NCBI GenBank assembly: GCA_013306675.1
Contig: JABLUY010000024.1
Location: 158,819-222,818 of the forward strand
Source: Thraustochytrium sp. TN22
Taxonomy: Eukaryota > Sar > Bigyra > Thraustochytrida > Thraustochytriidae
Reading direction: 5' to 3'
DNA: 64,000 bases
The notes under the pieces were generated by a model. The model was not told the origin of the DNA. It saw nothing but the letters and a program-made list of their open reading frames with translations, and ran no database searches. Of this stretch, positions 48,355-57,152 are shown piece by piece. Numbering within the stretch: position 1 is the stretch's first letter; the number at the start of each line of letters is the position of its first letter. Both the position numbers and the translations under genes were made by a program.

Positions 48355-49926
48355 ATGCGGCGGCTGTCGCGCCCCAGGCTCGACAAGTTCGGCGAGGAGA
48401 CGGTCGAGGCGAGCCTCCGATTCGTGCGGTTCTTCGCGGTGTTGGCGCTCGTCGCGGGGCTGCTCGGCGCCGTGACGAGCGGGCTGTCGCTGGAGACCGC
48501 GGACGGCTTCAGCCAGTATGCCGAGGTGGGCAGCGCCGCGGGCGTGAGCTACTTCGGCGAGCTGGTCCTGTGCATCTACATGATCTTCAGCGCGTCCGTC
48601 GTGATGGTGCTCGCCGCCGTGGCCCAGTTCGTCGCGGCGCATCGCGAACTGAAACCACATCTCATCGCCTGTGCAGTTCTCATCCTGATTGCTTGCATTT
48701 TGGTCATCACAGGGTGCGTGCTGGGCACGCAGTACGTGGAGGGTCTGTACACGGCGCTGTGCACCGACCCGACGACGTGCGATCCAAGCACCGAGCTGAG
48801 CGCGGAGCTCCGCGGCGTGGTGGACGTCGAGCTGGCCATCTTTGACGAGTGCTGCGTGGAGCGCGCTCTCGAGTACGACCTTATTCAGGGCAACATCACT
48901 GAGGACCTCGGCGTGGAGGACCCGCTGCTCATCGAGGAAAAGATCATGACCACCACGTACGGGCTCTGCCCGGACACCGCGCTCTCGCAGACCGAGTGCG
49001 ATGGCAAAGTCCCCTACGTCGTGGAACGCCTCGGTCTCGAGGACCTGGCGCTGCGCCTGTGCACCTGCGCGCCCAACGAGGGCAGCAAGTACGTACGCGC
49101 TGTGCAGGCCATCCGCGACGCCAAGTCCTGCGGCAACTTCGAGTCTCTCACCTTCACCATCACTGCCGAGACCTACGTCCCGACGCAACCCTTCACGCTG
49201 CTCAGCGTAGGTGGCCCACAGTATTCGGACTACTTCGACTTGCACCCGGAGTCGCTCAAGTCCATGACAGTACCCGTCGTGGGAAATCCGGGCCCGCCCT
49301 GGACCGCCAAGGACTTTCCCAACGGTGGCCTCGGCTGCGGCCTCGGAATGGCCAAGGGCCTCATCTGGTACACGCACTTGTACGCGACCGAGACCCTGGA
49401 CCTGACCTTCTCCGCCGGCATTGCGACCGGCGTCATCGGCATAGTTGCCTGCTTGCTCACGGGCGCCTACCTCTTCGTGTCGCGCGACAGCGAGCTGGAT
49501 CTCCTTGAATACCGTGACGAAGCCTTCCGGGTCCCGCCGTCCAAGAAGGCGCTCGCGACTGTCGGGCCTGCCGCGAGACCGGCCCCAGCGCGACCCGCGA
49601 CCCGCGCCGCAGCAGCCCAGGCAGGCAGCGAGGCCGGCCAAAGCCCCGACGAGGGCTCGCGCGCCGAGCGTCGCAACCTGGAGGCGCGCCTGCGAGCCTT
49701 TTACGCAGTGCACGCGCCGGCCAAGCTCGATGGCCGCGGCCAGCCCGACGCAGACGTGGTCACCTTCGGCCTCGTCAGTGGTGTTGACGCGCTCAACGCC
49801 AAGCTGCGCGACAAGTACGGCGCAGACCTTTCCGACGCCGACGCCGTCTCCGTCGCCACCTCGCACGCCGCCGACAACGTCATCGCAAGCCAGATCACGC
49901 GCAAGGACGTCGACGACATCATCTAG
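48355..49926 (+). CDS. Tetraspanin-like four-TM protein with large extracellular loop
   Basis: Encodes 523 aa from ATG 48355. TM helices lie at about 23-44, 66-94, 102-125 and 353-378. The short first loop and the very long loop (about 126-350) between TM3 and TM4 give a tetraspanin-type topology. The long loop starts with a Cys-containing stretch (ALCTDPTTCDP) and has a CC pair (DECCVER, Cys166-167) and several more cysteines, but not the canonical CCG, so membership is only structural. The cytosolic tail (about 380-523) has an Ala/Pro-rich linker and a conserved-looking end domain (RNLEARLRAFYAVHAP through ITRKDVDDII). Tetraspanins organise membrane microdomains; here that role is an inference. 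The loop is about twice the usual size. Confidence 0.6.
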   Translation: MRRLSRPRLDKFGEETVEASLRFVRFFAVLALVAGLLGAVTSGLSLETADGFSQYAEVGSAAGVSYFGELVLCIYMIFSASVVMVLAAVAQFVAAHRELKPHLIACAVLILIACILVITGCVLGTQYVEGLYTALCTDPTTCDPSTELSAELRGVVDVELAIFDECCVERALEYDLIQGNITEDLGVEDPLLIEEKIMTTTYGLCPDTALSQTECDGKVPYVVERLGLEDLALRLCTCAPNEGSKYVRAVQAIRDAKSCGNFESLTFTITAETYVPTQPFTLLSVGGPQYSDYFDLHPESLKSMTVPVVGNPGPPWTAKDFPNGGLGCGLGMAKGLIWYTHLYATETLDLTFSAGIATGVIGIVACLLTGAYLFVSRDSELDLLEYRDEAFRVPPSKKALATVGPAARPAPARPATRAAAAQAGSEAGQSPDEGSRAERRNLEARLRAFYAVHAPAKLDGRGQPDADVVTFGLVSGVDALNAKLRDKYGADLSDADAVSVATSHAADNVIASQITRKDVDDII

Positions 49927-50743
49927 AATCTTCCACGCTTTGTCCACGAACCTTTTTTTGTCTGCTGTGCTGACCCATTCTCGCAGCGAGCCTCCACCGA
50001 GAGTCCTTTTTCCCCAGCTGCTCCTTGGCTCGGAGCGCGCATCCATTCGCTCGCAGGTCTACGATCGTGCAACGAGCTCCCCGGCCACCAGCGCCTGGAC
50101 TCGCTCGCACTGACAGTCCCACCACCGCCGGAGAACGAAATCAAGCAGGCCGCGACTCGGAGGCTTGGCCGCAGTCGCTGCAGTGCACTGTCTGCCTGCA
50201 CAGCTGGACTCTCGGACTCGGGGCGGCGGCGAACGCTACAAGTGAACGCTACCAATGTAGCGCCGCCGTGTCCATCTTCGCGCACCGGGTCTTAGCGCCG
50301 CCTAGCCGACTCCTACGGCTCCCTCGCCCGCATTTTCCTCTCTCTCGACCGAGACACCCGCTGGACTTGTCCGTCAAAGAGGGGCGCTGGCCTGGCCTGC
50401 CAGGCCCTCGGACCGGCCAGGCCAAGTCCACGGCACGCCCTCGCCCCGCCCTGGATACCGAGGCCCAAGCCCCGGGCGGCGAGCCCGAGCGGCGAGCGCA
50501 AGCTAAACCGCAATGCGCGCGGCGGCGGCCTGACTGCCTCGCCTGCCTGAGCATCGTCGTCCATTCGTTCCCTCCCTCCAAGTCTGCGGCGCAGCAGCTG
50601 CAGAGCCTGAGACCGACTCGACTCGACTCGACCCGACCCGACCCCGGTCCGGCGCGCGCGCGCGGCAGGCCTGCAGACCCTGAAGACGGGCGGGCTGCGC
50701 AGAGGGCGGCGCGGCAGCGCGGCGCGGCAGCGGCGAGCGGCGC
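49927..50743. other. Intergenic region, no gene seen
   Basis: Contains the 3' flank of the tetraspanin-like gene and the promoter of the RING-Tubby gene, with ACTCG/ACCCG pentamers (about 50617-50645) and GCGGC repeats just before the ATG. Confidence 0.4.
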
Positions 50744-52996
50744 ATGTCGCGCAGGGCCGCGCTAGGACGGGCGCCAGCGCCGGCGGAATCGCGCGCCGGG
50801 CCAGGGCCTCACAGTCAAGGCCTCGTCCTCCAGGCACCTTGCGTGCAGACGGACCTGCGCCGCGCGGCCGCGCCGCGCGAGGCCGAGGCGCACGCGGGCT
50901 TCTCGTGGGAGGCGCTCTTCGGCGCCGCGGCCGACTCGCTTGACGGCGCGGCTCTGCTGCCAGGCCGCCAGCAAGGTCTGCAGCAGCGGCAGCAGGAGCA
51001 GCAGCAGGAGCTGCAGCACCAGCGCCAGCGTCAAGAACGCTCCTTCTCGCTGTCCTCCTACCTAGGCGTGCTGGGCGTCTTTAGCACAGGCAACGAGGAC
51101 GACAGCGAAGGCGTCGACGGCCAGCTCCTCGAGGAGCCCAAGTCGGCTCGCCGCAACTCCTGGTCGGTGCGCTCGCACCGCAGAGAGGCAGTCAAGGGCG
51201 CTCCCTCTGCTGCTGCTCCCGCTGTTTCTGCTTCCGCTTCTTCTTCTGCTGGTGCTGGTGCTGGTGCTGCCTCACTCCACTCCGCGGCGCCCCGCGGCTC
51301 GGGGACCGTGGTGCTTTACCCGGACAGCGACGCCAACACCGAGGCGTGCGAGGAGGACTTCTTTGACGAGGAGGCCAAGATCGGCCGCACCGACAGCGAG
51401 GGCAGCGAGGGCACCATGTCGGCAGAGTACCCGGACGAGGACGAGCCCCCGATGCTCGACGCCTGGGACAGCGAGGACGCCGACCATATCAGCGGCGGCG
51501 GCGGCGGCAGCGACAGCGGCAACGGCGTGAACGGCAGCAACGGTGGTCAGCCCAAGGAGCCGGCGGAGCCGAGCACGCCACCCACGGCGCCCCGGGGTGC
51601 CGCGCACAAGGTCCGCCCCGACGGCACGCCGCTCACCAAGGAGGAGGAGCTCTATCTCATGTACAACGCCAGCGCGGAGGCACATGCGGAAGCCACCAGC
51701 AGCAGCTCGACCGGCGCTAGTACCAATGCGCTCGCGGAGGAAGAAGCCAGCAGCGCCGCGGCGAGCGATGACCTCATGAGCGACGCCGAGGAGGACTGTT
51801 GCTTCATCTGCATGGCGGCCTTTACGGACAGCGACGAGTCGCCGCGCATCGAGCTTCCGTGCGCGAGCGGGTGCAACCGCACGCCGGTGCACGCCAAGTG
51901 CATCTTCGAGTGGCGCGAGCGGCGCAACAACTCGAAGGAGGCCTCTGGGACCTGCCCGCTCTGCCGCGGGCCGCTCGGCGAGATCGACTATCTGCCGCCG
52001 GACCCGCTTAACCGCGCGAGCTTCGTGCTCTACGAGGCGCGCCGCCGCTTCGTGCTTTACCCGGTGGCGCGCGAGCACGGCATGGTGCGTTGCTACCTGC
52101 GCGTCACGCCCTCCAACTGGCTCGGCATCAACTCCTACGAGCTGTATATTCAGGGGCCCTGCGCGCTCCCATACCCGCAGGGTTCCCTGCCACTGGCCGA
52201 GGGCCCGGTACAAGGCGACCAGCTCCTCCTTTGCGCACGCAAGCGTCTCCCGACGCTCGGCGGCCACCGCGTCGACATCACGCTCGACCGCGCCGGCCGT
52301 GACTACGATGCCAAGGGGCCCAATCTGGTCGGTCACGTGCACTCCAACCTGGTCGGTCTCGAGCACACGGTCACGGAGCCCGCCGTTTCGCCTGGCGCGC
52401 GCCGCGCAGGCCTGCAGGAGCTCGCCGGCGTCGTGTACGGCCAGAACCGCATCGGCGTCGGCATGGGCCCGCGCCGCATGCGCATCTGCATCCCGACCAC
52501 CGAGGATGAGGCTAGCACGCCCCGGAGTGCCAGCACCGAGCCAGAGGCAGAGCCCGGCGCCATGTCTGAGGAGCTGGACGTCGACCGGGTCGGGGCGACG
52601 GGAGCCGCGGCTGCCGCGCGGACCGCCGAGTACCGGCCTTCGCGCAAGCGTGACACCCTCGTGAACATGCTGCAGGCCGCGACGCCGGAGGAGGTCATGA
52701 CTAATCAGCTCCTCCAGTACGGTGAGAACCGCGAGCCGAGCTGGCTCGAGGCAATTCAAGCCTACTCGCTCGACTTCCACGGTCGCGTCACGCTGCCCTC
52801 CAACAAGAACTTCCAGCTCTGCCTGCACAATGATCCGGACCAAGCCGATACCTGCGTCCTGCAGTTTGGCAAGGTCGTCTCGCATGAGAGCAACGACGTC
52901 GCGGTCTACACGATGGACTTTCAGTTCCCGCTCTCGCCGCTGCAGGCCTTTGGGATTTGCATCAGTGCGACGGACCGCAAGCTCATGTGCGCTTGA
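50744..52996 (+). CDS. RING-CH (RINGv) - Tubby domain fusion protein, putative E3 ubiquitin ligase
   Basis: Encodes 750 aa from ATG 50744. The N-terminal third is disordered, with a Gln-rich stretch (about 75-95) and Ser/Ala- and Gly/Asn-rich linkers. A C4HC3 RING-CH-type finger follows: Cys353/Cys356, Cys373/Cys377, His383/Cys386, Cys404/Cys407, with W390 before the last pair (CPLCRGPLGE). RINGv fingers normally recruit E2 enzymes in MARCH-type ligases. From about 424 to the C-terminus is a Tubby domain: FVLYPVAREHGMVRCYLRV, LVGHVHSNLVGLEHTV, the LDFHGRVTLPSNKNFQL signature, VLQFGKVV and PLSPLQAFGICISATDRKL, ending MCA where Tubby proteins usually end ACE. Tubby domains bind phosphoinositides and membrane cargo. 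No TM helix is seen, unlike MARCH ligases. No frameshift or intron is needed; both domains lie in one frame. Confidence 0.85.
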   Translation: MSRRAALGRAPAPAESRAGPGPHSQGLVLQAPCVQTDLRRAAAPREAEAHAGFSWEALFGAAADSLDGAALLPGRQQGLQQRQQEQQQELQHQRQRQERSFSLSSYLGVLGVFSTGNEDDSEGVDGQLLEEPKSARRNSWSVRSHRREAVKGAPSAAAPAVSASASSSAGAGAGAASLHSAAPRGSGTVVLYPDSDANTEACEEDFFDEEAKIGRTDSEGSEGTMSAEYPDEDEPPMLDAWDSEDADHISGGGGGSDSGNGVNGSNGGQPKEPAEPSTPPTAPRGAAHKVRPDGTPLTKEEELYLMYNASAEAHAEATSSSSTGASTNALAEEEASSAAASDDLMSDAEEDCCFICMAAFTDSDESPRIELPCASGCNRTPVHAKCIFEWRERRNNSKEASGTCPLCRGPLGEIDYLPPDPLNRASFVLYEARRRFVLYPVAREHGMVRCYLRVTPSNWLGINSYELYIQGPCALPYPQGSLPLAEGPVQGDQLLLCARKRLPTLGGHRVDITLDRAGRDYDAKGPNLVGHVHSNLVGLEHTVTEPAVSPGARRAGLQELAGVVYGQNRIGVGMGPRRMRICIPTTEDEASTPRSASTEPEAEPGAMSEELDVDRVGATGAAAAARTAEYRPSRKRDTLVNMLQAATPEEVMTNQLLQYGENREPSWLEAIQAYSLDFHGRVTLPSNKNFQLCLHNDPDQADTCVLQFGKVVSHESNDVAVYTMDFQFPLSPLQAFGICISATDRKLMCA

Positions 52997-53357
52997 GTGG
53001 CGCGCCGCGTGGAACGAACAGGTACCCTAGCTAGTTTGCAGCGACTGCACGGGCGGGCTCTTTGCGTAGGACGAGGAGCCGAGCCTTGTGTGTACATGAT
53101 GACGATGTGTGGTCGATGCGAGCTTGCGGGCGCTCCTTGTTCATTTCCTTGGAAAGTGAAGTGAAGGCACTGCCATGCCTCACTGGACGTGGTCTGGGCA
53201 TGCATAGCCCCGCGTGGTCGCCACTGCACCGTGTGCGCCTGAAACAAAACAAAACGAAACGAACATACCATGGTGGTACTCGCGGACGGCGTGCAAACGT
53301 CATCTTTCTTACATTGCGTGGTCGCAGGTTCGACCACAAGAAGCACACAAGATATGT
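52997..53357. other. Convergent 3' intergenic region
   Basis: Lies between the stops of the RING-Tubby gene (+) and the coiled-coil gene (-). It has a CTAGCTAG word at about 53030. A GGTTCGACC at about 53331 recalls a tRNA B box, but no tRNA fold was found. Confidence 0.4.
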
Positions 53358-55043
53358 CTACAAACTCATGAACTTGAGCGAGGCATGCGGCAGGTCCTCC
53401 TCGTCGTCCATCTCGCCATTCGCTAGCCTGTTCTCGTGCTCGTGCAGGCTGATGCCCGCAGCCTTGCTGTCCGAGTCCGCCGAGAGCAGGATGGGCGGTG
53501 GCAATGCTTCAATTGGTGGGGCGTCGCTTGCGCTCTTCGAGGGCACCGCCTTGGCGGCTGGAGGCGAGCTCGCCGAGGTGGGAGGGGAGTCCATCGTCGC
53601 GGGGGTTGAAGGGGTCGCCGGCGGCGCTGCTGCAGCAGCGGCCGGCGGGCTGCGAGAGGAGAAGAGAGAGAAGCTGGAGAAGATGGAGCTTCCGTTGGGC
53701 TTTGCCGGGTGACGCGGGGGCGTGGCGGCCGCCGCCGGCGGCACGCTGGGCGCCCGCGCCCGTGATCGGTACTTCATCTCCTCCTCGGCACGCACCGCCT
53801 GGACCAACGCCTCCATGGCCTGTCGCTGGTCGAGAATGAGCTGATCAATCTCCTCCTGCGCCTTGCGCTGCTCCTGCTGGCGCACCTTGTCGCGCTCCGC
53901 CACAAGCATGGCTGCGGTCTCGCCGTCGAGCGCGGCGACGCGCTGCTCCTCCATGAGCTTGAACTCCTTGGCCTGGGATTCAATGCGTTCCTCGAGCTGC
54001 TGCACCTTATCCTGCGCGGTCTGCAGCGCCTTCTTGGCCTCGCGGAGCTGGTGCTGCGTCATATCGAGCTCCTCCTCCTTCTCGGCGAGCGCAGCCTTGC
54101 GCGCCTGCGCGGCCTCCGCCTGCTGTGCCTCGAGCTCGGCGCGGCGCGCGGCCTCGTCCTCCAGCAGGCGGGCGCGCTCCCGGTCCGCGCTGGCGCTGAC
54201 CTGCTCCAGCTCGGCGAGCCGATGTGCATTTCGCTGGGCGTCGGCGGACTGCGCCTGCAGTTCCTTCTCCAGCTTCTCGTTGCGGGCCCGCAGGTCGTCC
54301 AGGTCGCTCTGCATGATGGCCTCGCCCGTCAGCTTGACGAGCTTCTTCTCGAGCTCCTCCTTTTGCTGCTGCATGACCTTGAGCTGCTTTTGCAGGTCCT
54401 CTGAGAGCTGCCGGCTGCTGCCGGCCTCGGCCGCCTGGCCCGGCCTCCTTGTGCCCTCGGCGGCCTCGGCCTTGCTCTTCTCCTGCTTGGACTTTTCGCC
54501 GGCGCGCGCGGCCTCGGCGGCCTGCTCCTCGACGCGCGCCAGCCGTCGCAGCTCCGCCTGCTGCGTGCGCTCCTTCTCCTCCCAGCGCTCCATCTGCTCG
54601 AAGAAGTAAGCCTTGTCCTTGTCCTGCTCGGCGCGCTTCTCGGCGAGCTGCAGCTCGAGCTGGCGGTTCTTCGCCTCGAGCTCGCCGGCGCGCGCTGCAT
54701 CCTCGCGCGCGTCCTCGCGCGCCTTGTCTGCGCGTTCCGCGCTCTCCGTCAGCCTCTTCTGCGCCTGCTCGTGCTCCATGCGCAGGCTGCGCAACGAGTG
54801 CGCCTGCTCCTGTATGTTCTCGCGCGCCTCGCCCAGCTCCTGTTTGACGCGCTTCAGCTCCTCGCTGCGCTGCCGCAGCTGCGCCTCCAGCTCCTCCACC
54901 TGCACGGCCATCTTCATGGCCATTTGCATCGACCTCGCGCTGCCCTCGCCCTGCGCGGCCGGCGCCTGCCCGGGCTCCTTGGCCTCATCCTCCGAGCCCT
55001 TCTTGCCCTTGGCCGCCTTGTCGCGCTTCTTGAACACCTTCAT
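53358..55043 (-). CDS. Long coiled-coil protein
   Basis: Encodes 561 aa from ATG 55043 (MKVFKKRDKAAKGKKG). A Lys-rich N-terminus leads into a nearly continuous coiled coil (about 45-425) with heptad-like Leu/Ala spacing and Glu/Gln/Arg/Lys content (VEELEAQLRQRSEELKRVK, KQLKVMQQQKEELEKKL, QLREAKKALQTAQDKVQ). One break near 195-215 contains GTRRPGQAAEAGSS. The C-terminal 130 residues are Pro/Ala/Ser-rich and disordered, with an acidic patch (MDDEEDLPHASLKF) at the end. No catalytic or membrane domain is visible. It is probably a structural or scaffold protein (cytoskeletal, Golgi or centrosomal); the family cannot be named from a coiled coil alone. Confidence 0.75.
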   Translation of the reverse strand: MKVFKKRDKAAKGKKGSEDEAKEPGQAPAAQGEGSARSMQMAMKMAVQVEELEAQLRQRSEELKRVKQELGEARENIQEQAHSLRSLRMEHEQAQKRLTESAERADKAREDAREDAARAGELEAKNRQLELQLAEKRAEQDKDKAYFFEQMERWEEKERTQQAELRRLARVEEQAAEAARAGEKSKQEKSKAEAAEGTRRPGQAAEAGSSRQLSEDLQKQLKVMQQQKEELEKKLVKLTGEAIMQSDLDDLRARNEKLEKELQAQSADAQRNAHRLAELEQVSASADRERARLLEDEAARRAELEAQQAEAAQARKAALAEKEEELDMTQHQLREAKKALQTAQDKVQQLEERIESQAKEFKLMEEQRVAALDGETAAMLVAERDKVRQQEQRKAQEEIDQLILDQRQAMEALVQAVRAEEEMKYRSRARAPSVPPAAAATPPRHPAKPNGSSIFSSFSLFSSRSPPAAAAAAPPATPSTPATMDSPPTSASSPPAAKAVPSKSASDAPPIEALPPPILLSADSDSKAAGISLHEHENRLANGEMDDEEDLPHASLKFMSL

Positions 55044-55200
55044 GGCTCGCGCGCCTGCCGCGCCTGCCTCGCGCCGCGTTTCGCCGCCCTCGCCTTGCTT
55101 TCTTCGCCGCCGCCTCGCTCGTACGCGGCCACCTCAACCGTGTTGACGGCAACCGCCGCCGCCTCCGCGCCGCGCGCCGCCGCCGGCACCGGCACCGCCG

Positions 55201-55220
55201 CAGCGCAGCGCAGCGCAGCG
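55201..55220. repeat. Pentanucleotide tract, CAGCG units
   Basis: Four perfect CAGCG units, 158-177 bp upstream of the coiled-coil gene start (55043, minus strand). Confidence 0.8.
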
Positions 55221-55246
55221 CGACCGGTGCAGCGGGCCCGCGCCGC

Positions 55247-55283
<37 letters not shown>

Positions 55284-55460
55284 GCGCGCCCCGCGCCGCC
55301 GGAGCGAAGCAAACGGGGTCTGGCTGGGGCGGGCCGGCGGGCAGGCTGGCGCGAAGAGAGCGAGAGAGAGAGAGAGAGAGAGGGTGCCGCAGGCCGTCTC
55401 GACCGCGGCTGCCTCCGCGGTCCGAGCCGGCCTCCAGCGCCGCGCCACCCCGCCTGATGG

Positions 55461-55500
55461 CGCAGTGCGGTGCGGTGCAGTGCAGTGCAGTGCAGTGCAG
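55461..55500. repeat. Pentanucleotide array, TGCAG/TGCGG units
   Basis: Eight 5-bp units in register (CGCAG, TGCGG twice, TGCAG five times). It lies between the coiled-coil gene start and the 3' end of the SDR-like gene. Confidence 0.9.
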
Positions 55501-55923
55501 CACGGCGCGGCCTACTTACGTAGAGCAGCGCCGCGCAGTGAAGTGCAGCGAGGTGCAGCGCGGGGTCGAGCGCCGGGGAGACTGGGTCCGCGACAATGTA
55601 CCGGTTAACTTGGCTGGTGCCCAGTCGGACGACGGGGCGCCGCGAGGTGACAGAGAGGCCCGAGACCCAAGATTTGGCTAGTTAGATGAAGTGGAGACCG
55701 TGGGCTCTGGCCCTGGCGCGCGGCGAGGCCCGAGATTGAAGATCGTGGGCCGTGGCCTTTGCGTACGGGCTCGAGCTACCAAGGTCGACGACGATGAATG
55801 ACCGTCGAGACGACGCAGCAGGCGATGGCAAGGTATGGAACATGTTTACATGGTCAGGCATCGAAAGGCAGAGAATAAGAGAGGCCACACCAGACATGGA
55901 CTAGCGACAGCACTCCAGTTGAC

Positions 55924-56847
55924 TCAGAGAGCCGTCAGAAGTCGGCGGGCGAGGCTCACCGGGCTGAGCAGGAAACCCGAGAGGGCGCTACGCCAGGCGG
56001 CAGGGAGGAGTCGCAGCAGGAGGACGAGGAAGAGCTGGCGCAGAGGAAGACGCGCGAGCGAGAGGCGCTGCTCGAGAGCCACGATGCAAGTGAGAGTCCA
56101 CCAGTGGCGAGGCAAGAGGCCGATGCGCGAGAGGGCGGCGGCATAGCGAGGTGGCGGCGGCAACAAGGTACACTGAACGTGCTCGGGCGCCAGCAGACCC
56201 AGGCCGTTGACGATGGAGCGCATGGCGCGCTCCAGACGAGGCGAGGCGGAAAGGGGCCGCGCATCGATGGCGATGTGCGCCGGGCCGCAGCGGCAGCCGC
56301 CGCTGTTGCACTTATGGCGCGCAGCGACATGCAGCGCGGCCAGCACGACGTGGACGGCGCCGAGCAGGCTGGTCTCTAGAGCCCGCAGGCCGCCAGGCTC
56401 AGGTTCGTCGCCGCCAGCGCAGTCAGCGGCATCGACGCCGGCGGAACCAACAAGGTCCTCCTCACGGCTGCCGTTGTGGCTCGTGTCCACCACGAGGCGT
56501 GGCCGCGGCTGCGGCTGCAAGCCGGCGACGACGACGAGGTCGAGCGGGCGCTCATCATCCGCAGCCTGCAGCGCCGCGCGCATGGCTAGCCGGTCGGTCG
56601 GGTCCCTGTCCAAGAAGCGCACGCGCGCCCCACGCGCGCGGCACTCGTGTGCCGCGGCCTCGAGGCGGCGCCGGTCGCCGTGCGCCAGCAGAATCAGGTC
56701 CACGCCGGGCGCGGCCAGCTGCACGGCGAGCCCGCGGCCCAGGCCGGCCGTCGCGCCGGCCACCAGAACGGACCTGAAGCGCGGCGCCCCGCTCATGGCC
56801 GCCGTCCTCGTGGCGCTCTCGGCGTCCGTGCCCGCGCCCGTGCCCAT
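55924..56847 (-). CDS. Short-chain dehydrogenase/reductase-like protein lacking the YxxxK motif
   Basis: Encodes 307 aa from ATG 56847 (MGTGAGTDAE); Met at 56796 is an alternative and the frame continues Ala-rich upstream to 57099. A Rossmann nucleotide-binding start is clear: SVLVAGATAGLGRG (about 26-38) with the GxxxGxG pattern, then a second strand and acid-ended loop (VDLILLAHGDRRRLEAA) and DLVVVAG in place of the SDR NNAG. The usual catalytic YxxxK is not found in the expected region (AIDARPLSASPRLERAM), and an acidic, Cys-containing insert (DAADCAGGDEPEPGG) interrupts the fold. The C-terminus has hydrophobic helices (LPLRQLFLVLLLRLLPA), which suggests membrane association as in some sphingolipid or sterol SDRs. 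It may be a diverged or catalytically inactive SDR. It is divergent from the carrier gene. Confidence 0.55.
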   Translation of the reverse strand: MGTGAGTDAESATRTAAMSGAPRFRSVLVAGATAGLGRGLAVQLAAPGVDLILLAHGDRRRLEAAAHECRARGARVRFLDRDPTDRLAMRAALQAADDERPLDLVVVAGLQPQPRPRLVVDTSHNGSREEDLVGSAGVDAADCAGGDEPEPGGLRALETSLLGAVHVVLAALHVAARHKCNSGGCRCGPAHIAIDARPLSASPRLERAMRSIVNGLGLLAPEHVQCTLLPPPPRYAAALSRIGLLPRHWWTLTCIVALEQRLSLARLPLRQLFLVLLLRLLPAAWRSALSGFLLSPVSLARRLLTAL

Positions 56848-57152
56848 GGTCCACCCACCCCGCCGCTGCGGCCGCGGGCGCCGCGCCCCGCGAGGGGGGC
56901 CCGACTGCCTGCAGCGCGCCGCCGCCGCCGCCAGGGCGGCCGCGAGTGTTCGGCGCGCTGCGCTGCGCTGCGCGCCCGCCGCCGCCGCCACCGCCGTCGC
57001 CGCCGCCGCCGCCGCCGCTAATGACGCGCGCCGGCGGGCGGTTGATGCGGTTCTGCGCTGCGAACCTGGCGCAGAGGCCGCGTGCAGAGCGGCATCCATC
57101 CATCCTCCTCAGCCTGGGGCGCTCGGCGCGCGCGGCTGGCTGGGCGGGCGCG
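56848..57152. other. Divergent promoter region (SDR-like / mitochondrial carrier)
   Basis: About 300 bp shared by two divergent starts, with GCGCT pentamers (56955-56974) and GCC triplets (56977-57017). An ATG at 57099 (-) extends the SDR frame, but through Ala-rich repeat sequence. Confidence 0.45.

Larger units (their letters stand above)
55044..55923. other. Intergenic region rich in pentamer, triplet and GA repeats
   Basis: No gene seen. It contains CAGCG pentamers (55201-55220), a GCC triplet run (about 55253-55285), GA repeats (55355-55383) and the TGCAG array. Confidence 0.5.

Noticed and set aside
51272-52885. Minus-strand frame opposite the RING-Tubby gene
   Set aside because: Shadow frame. 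The plus strand carries two clear domains.
53320-53345. tRNA B-box-like GGTTCGACC
   Set aside because: No matching A box and no cloverleaf could be drawn around it.
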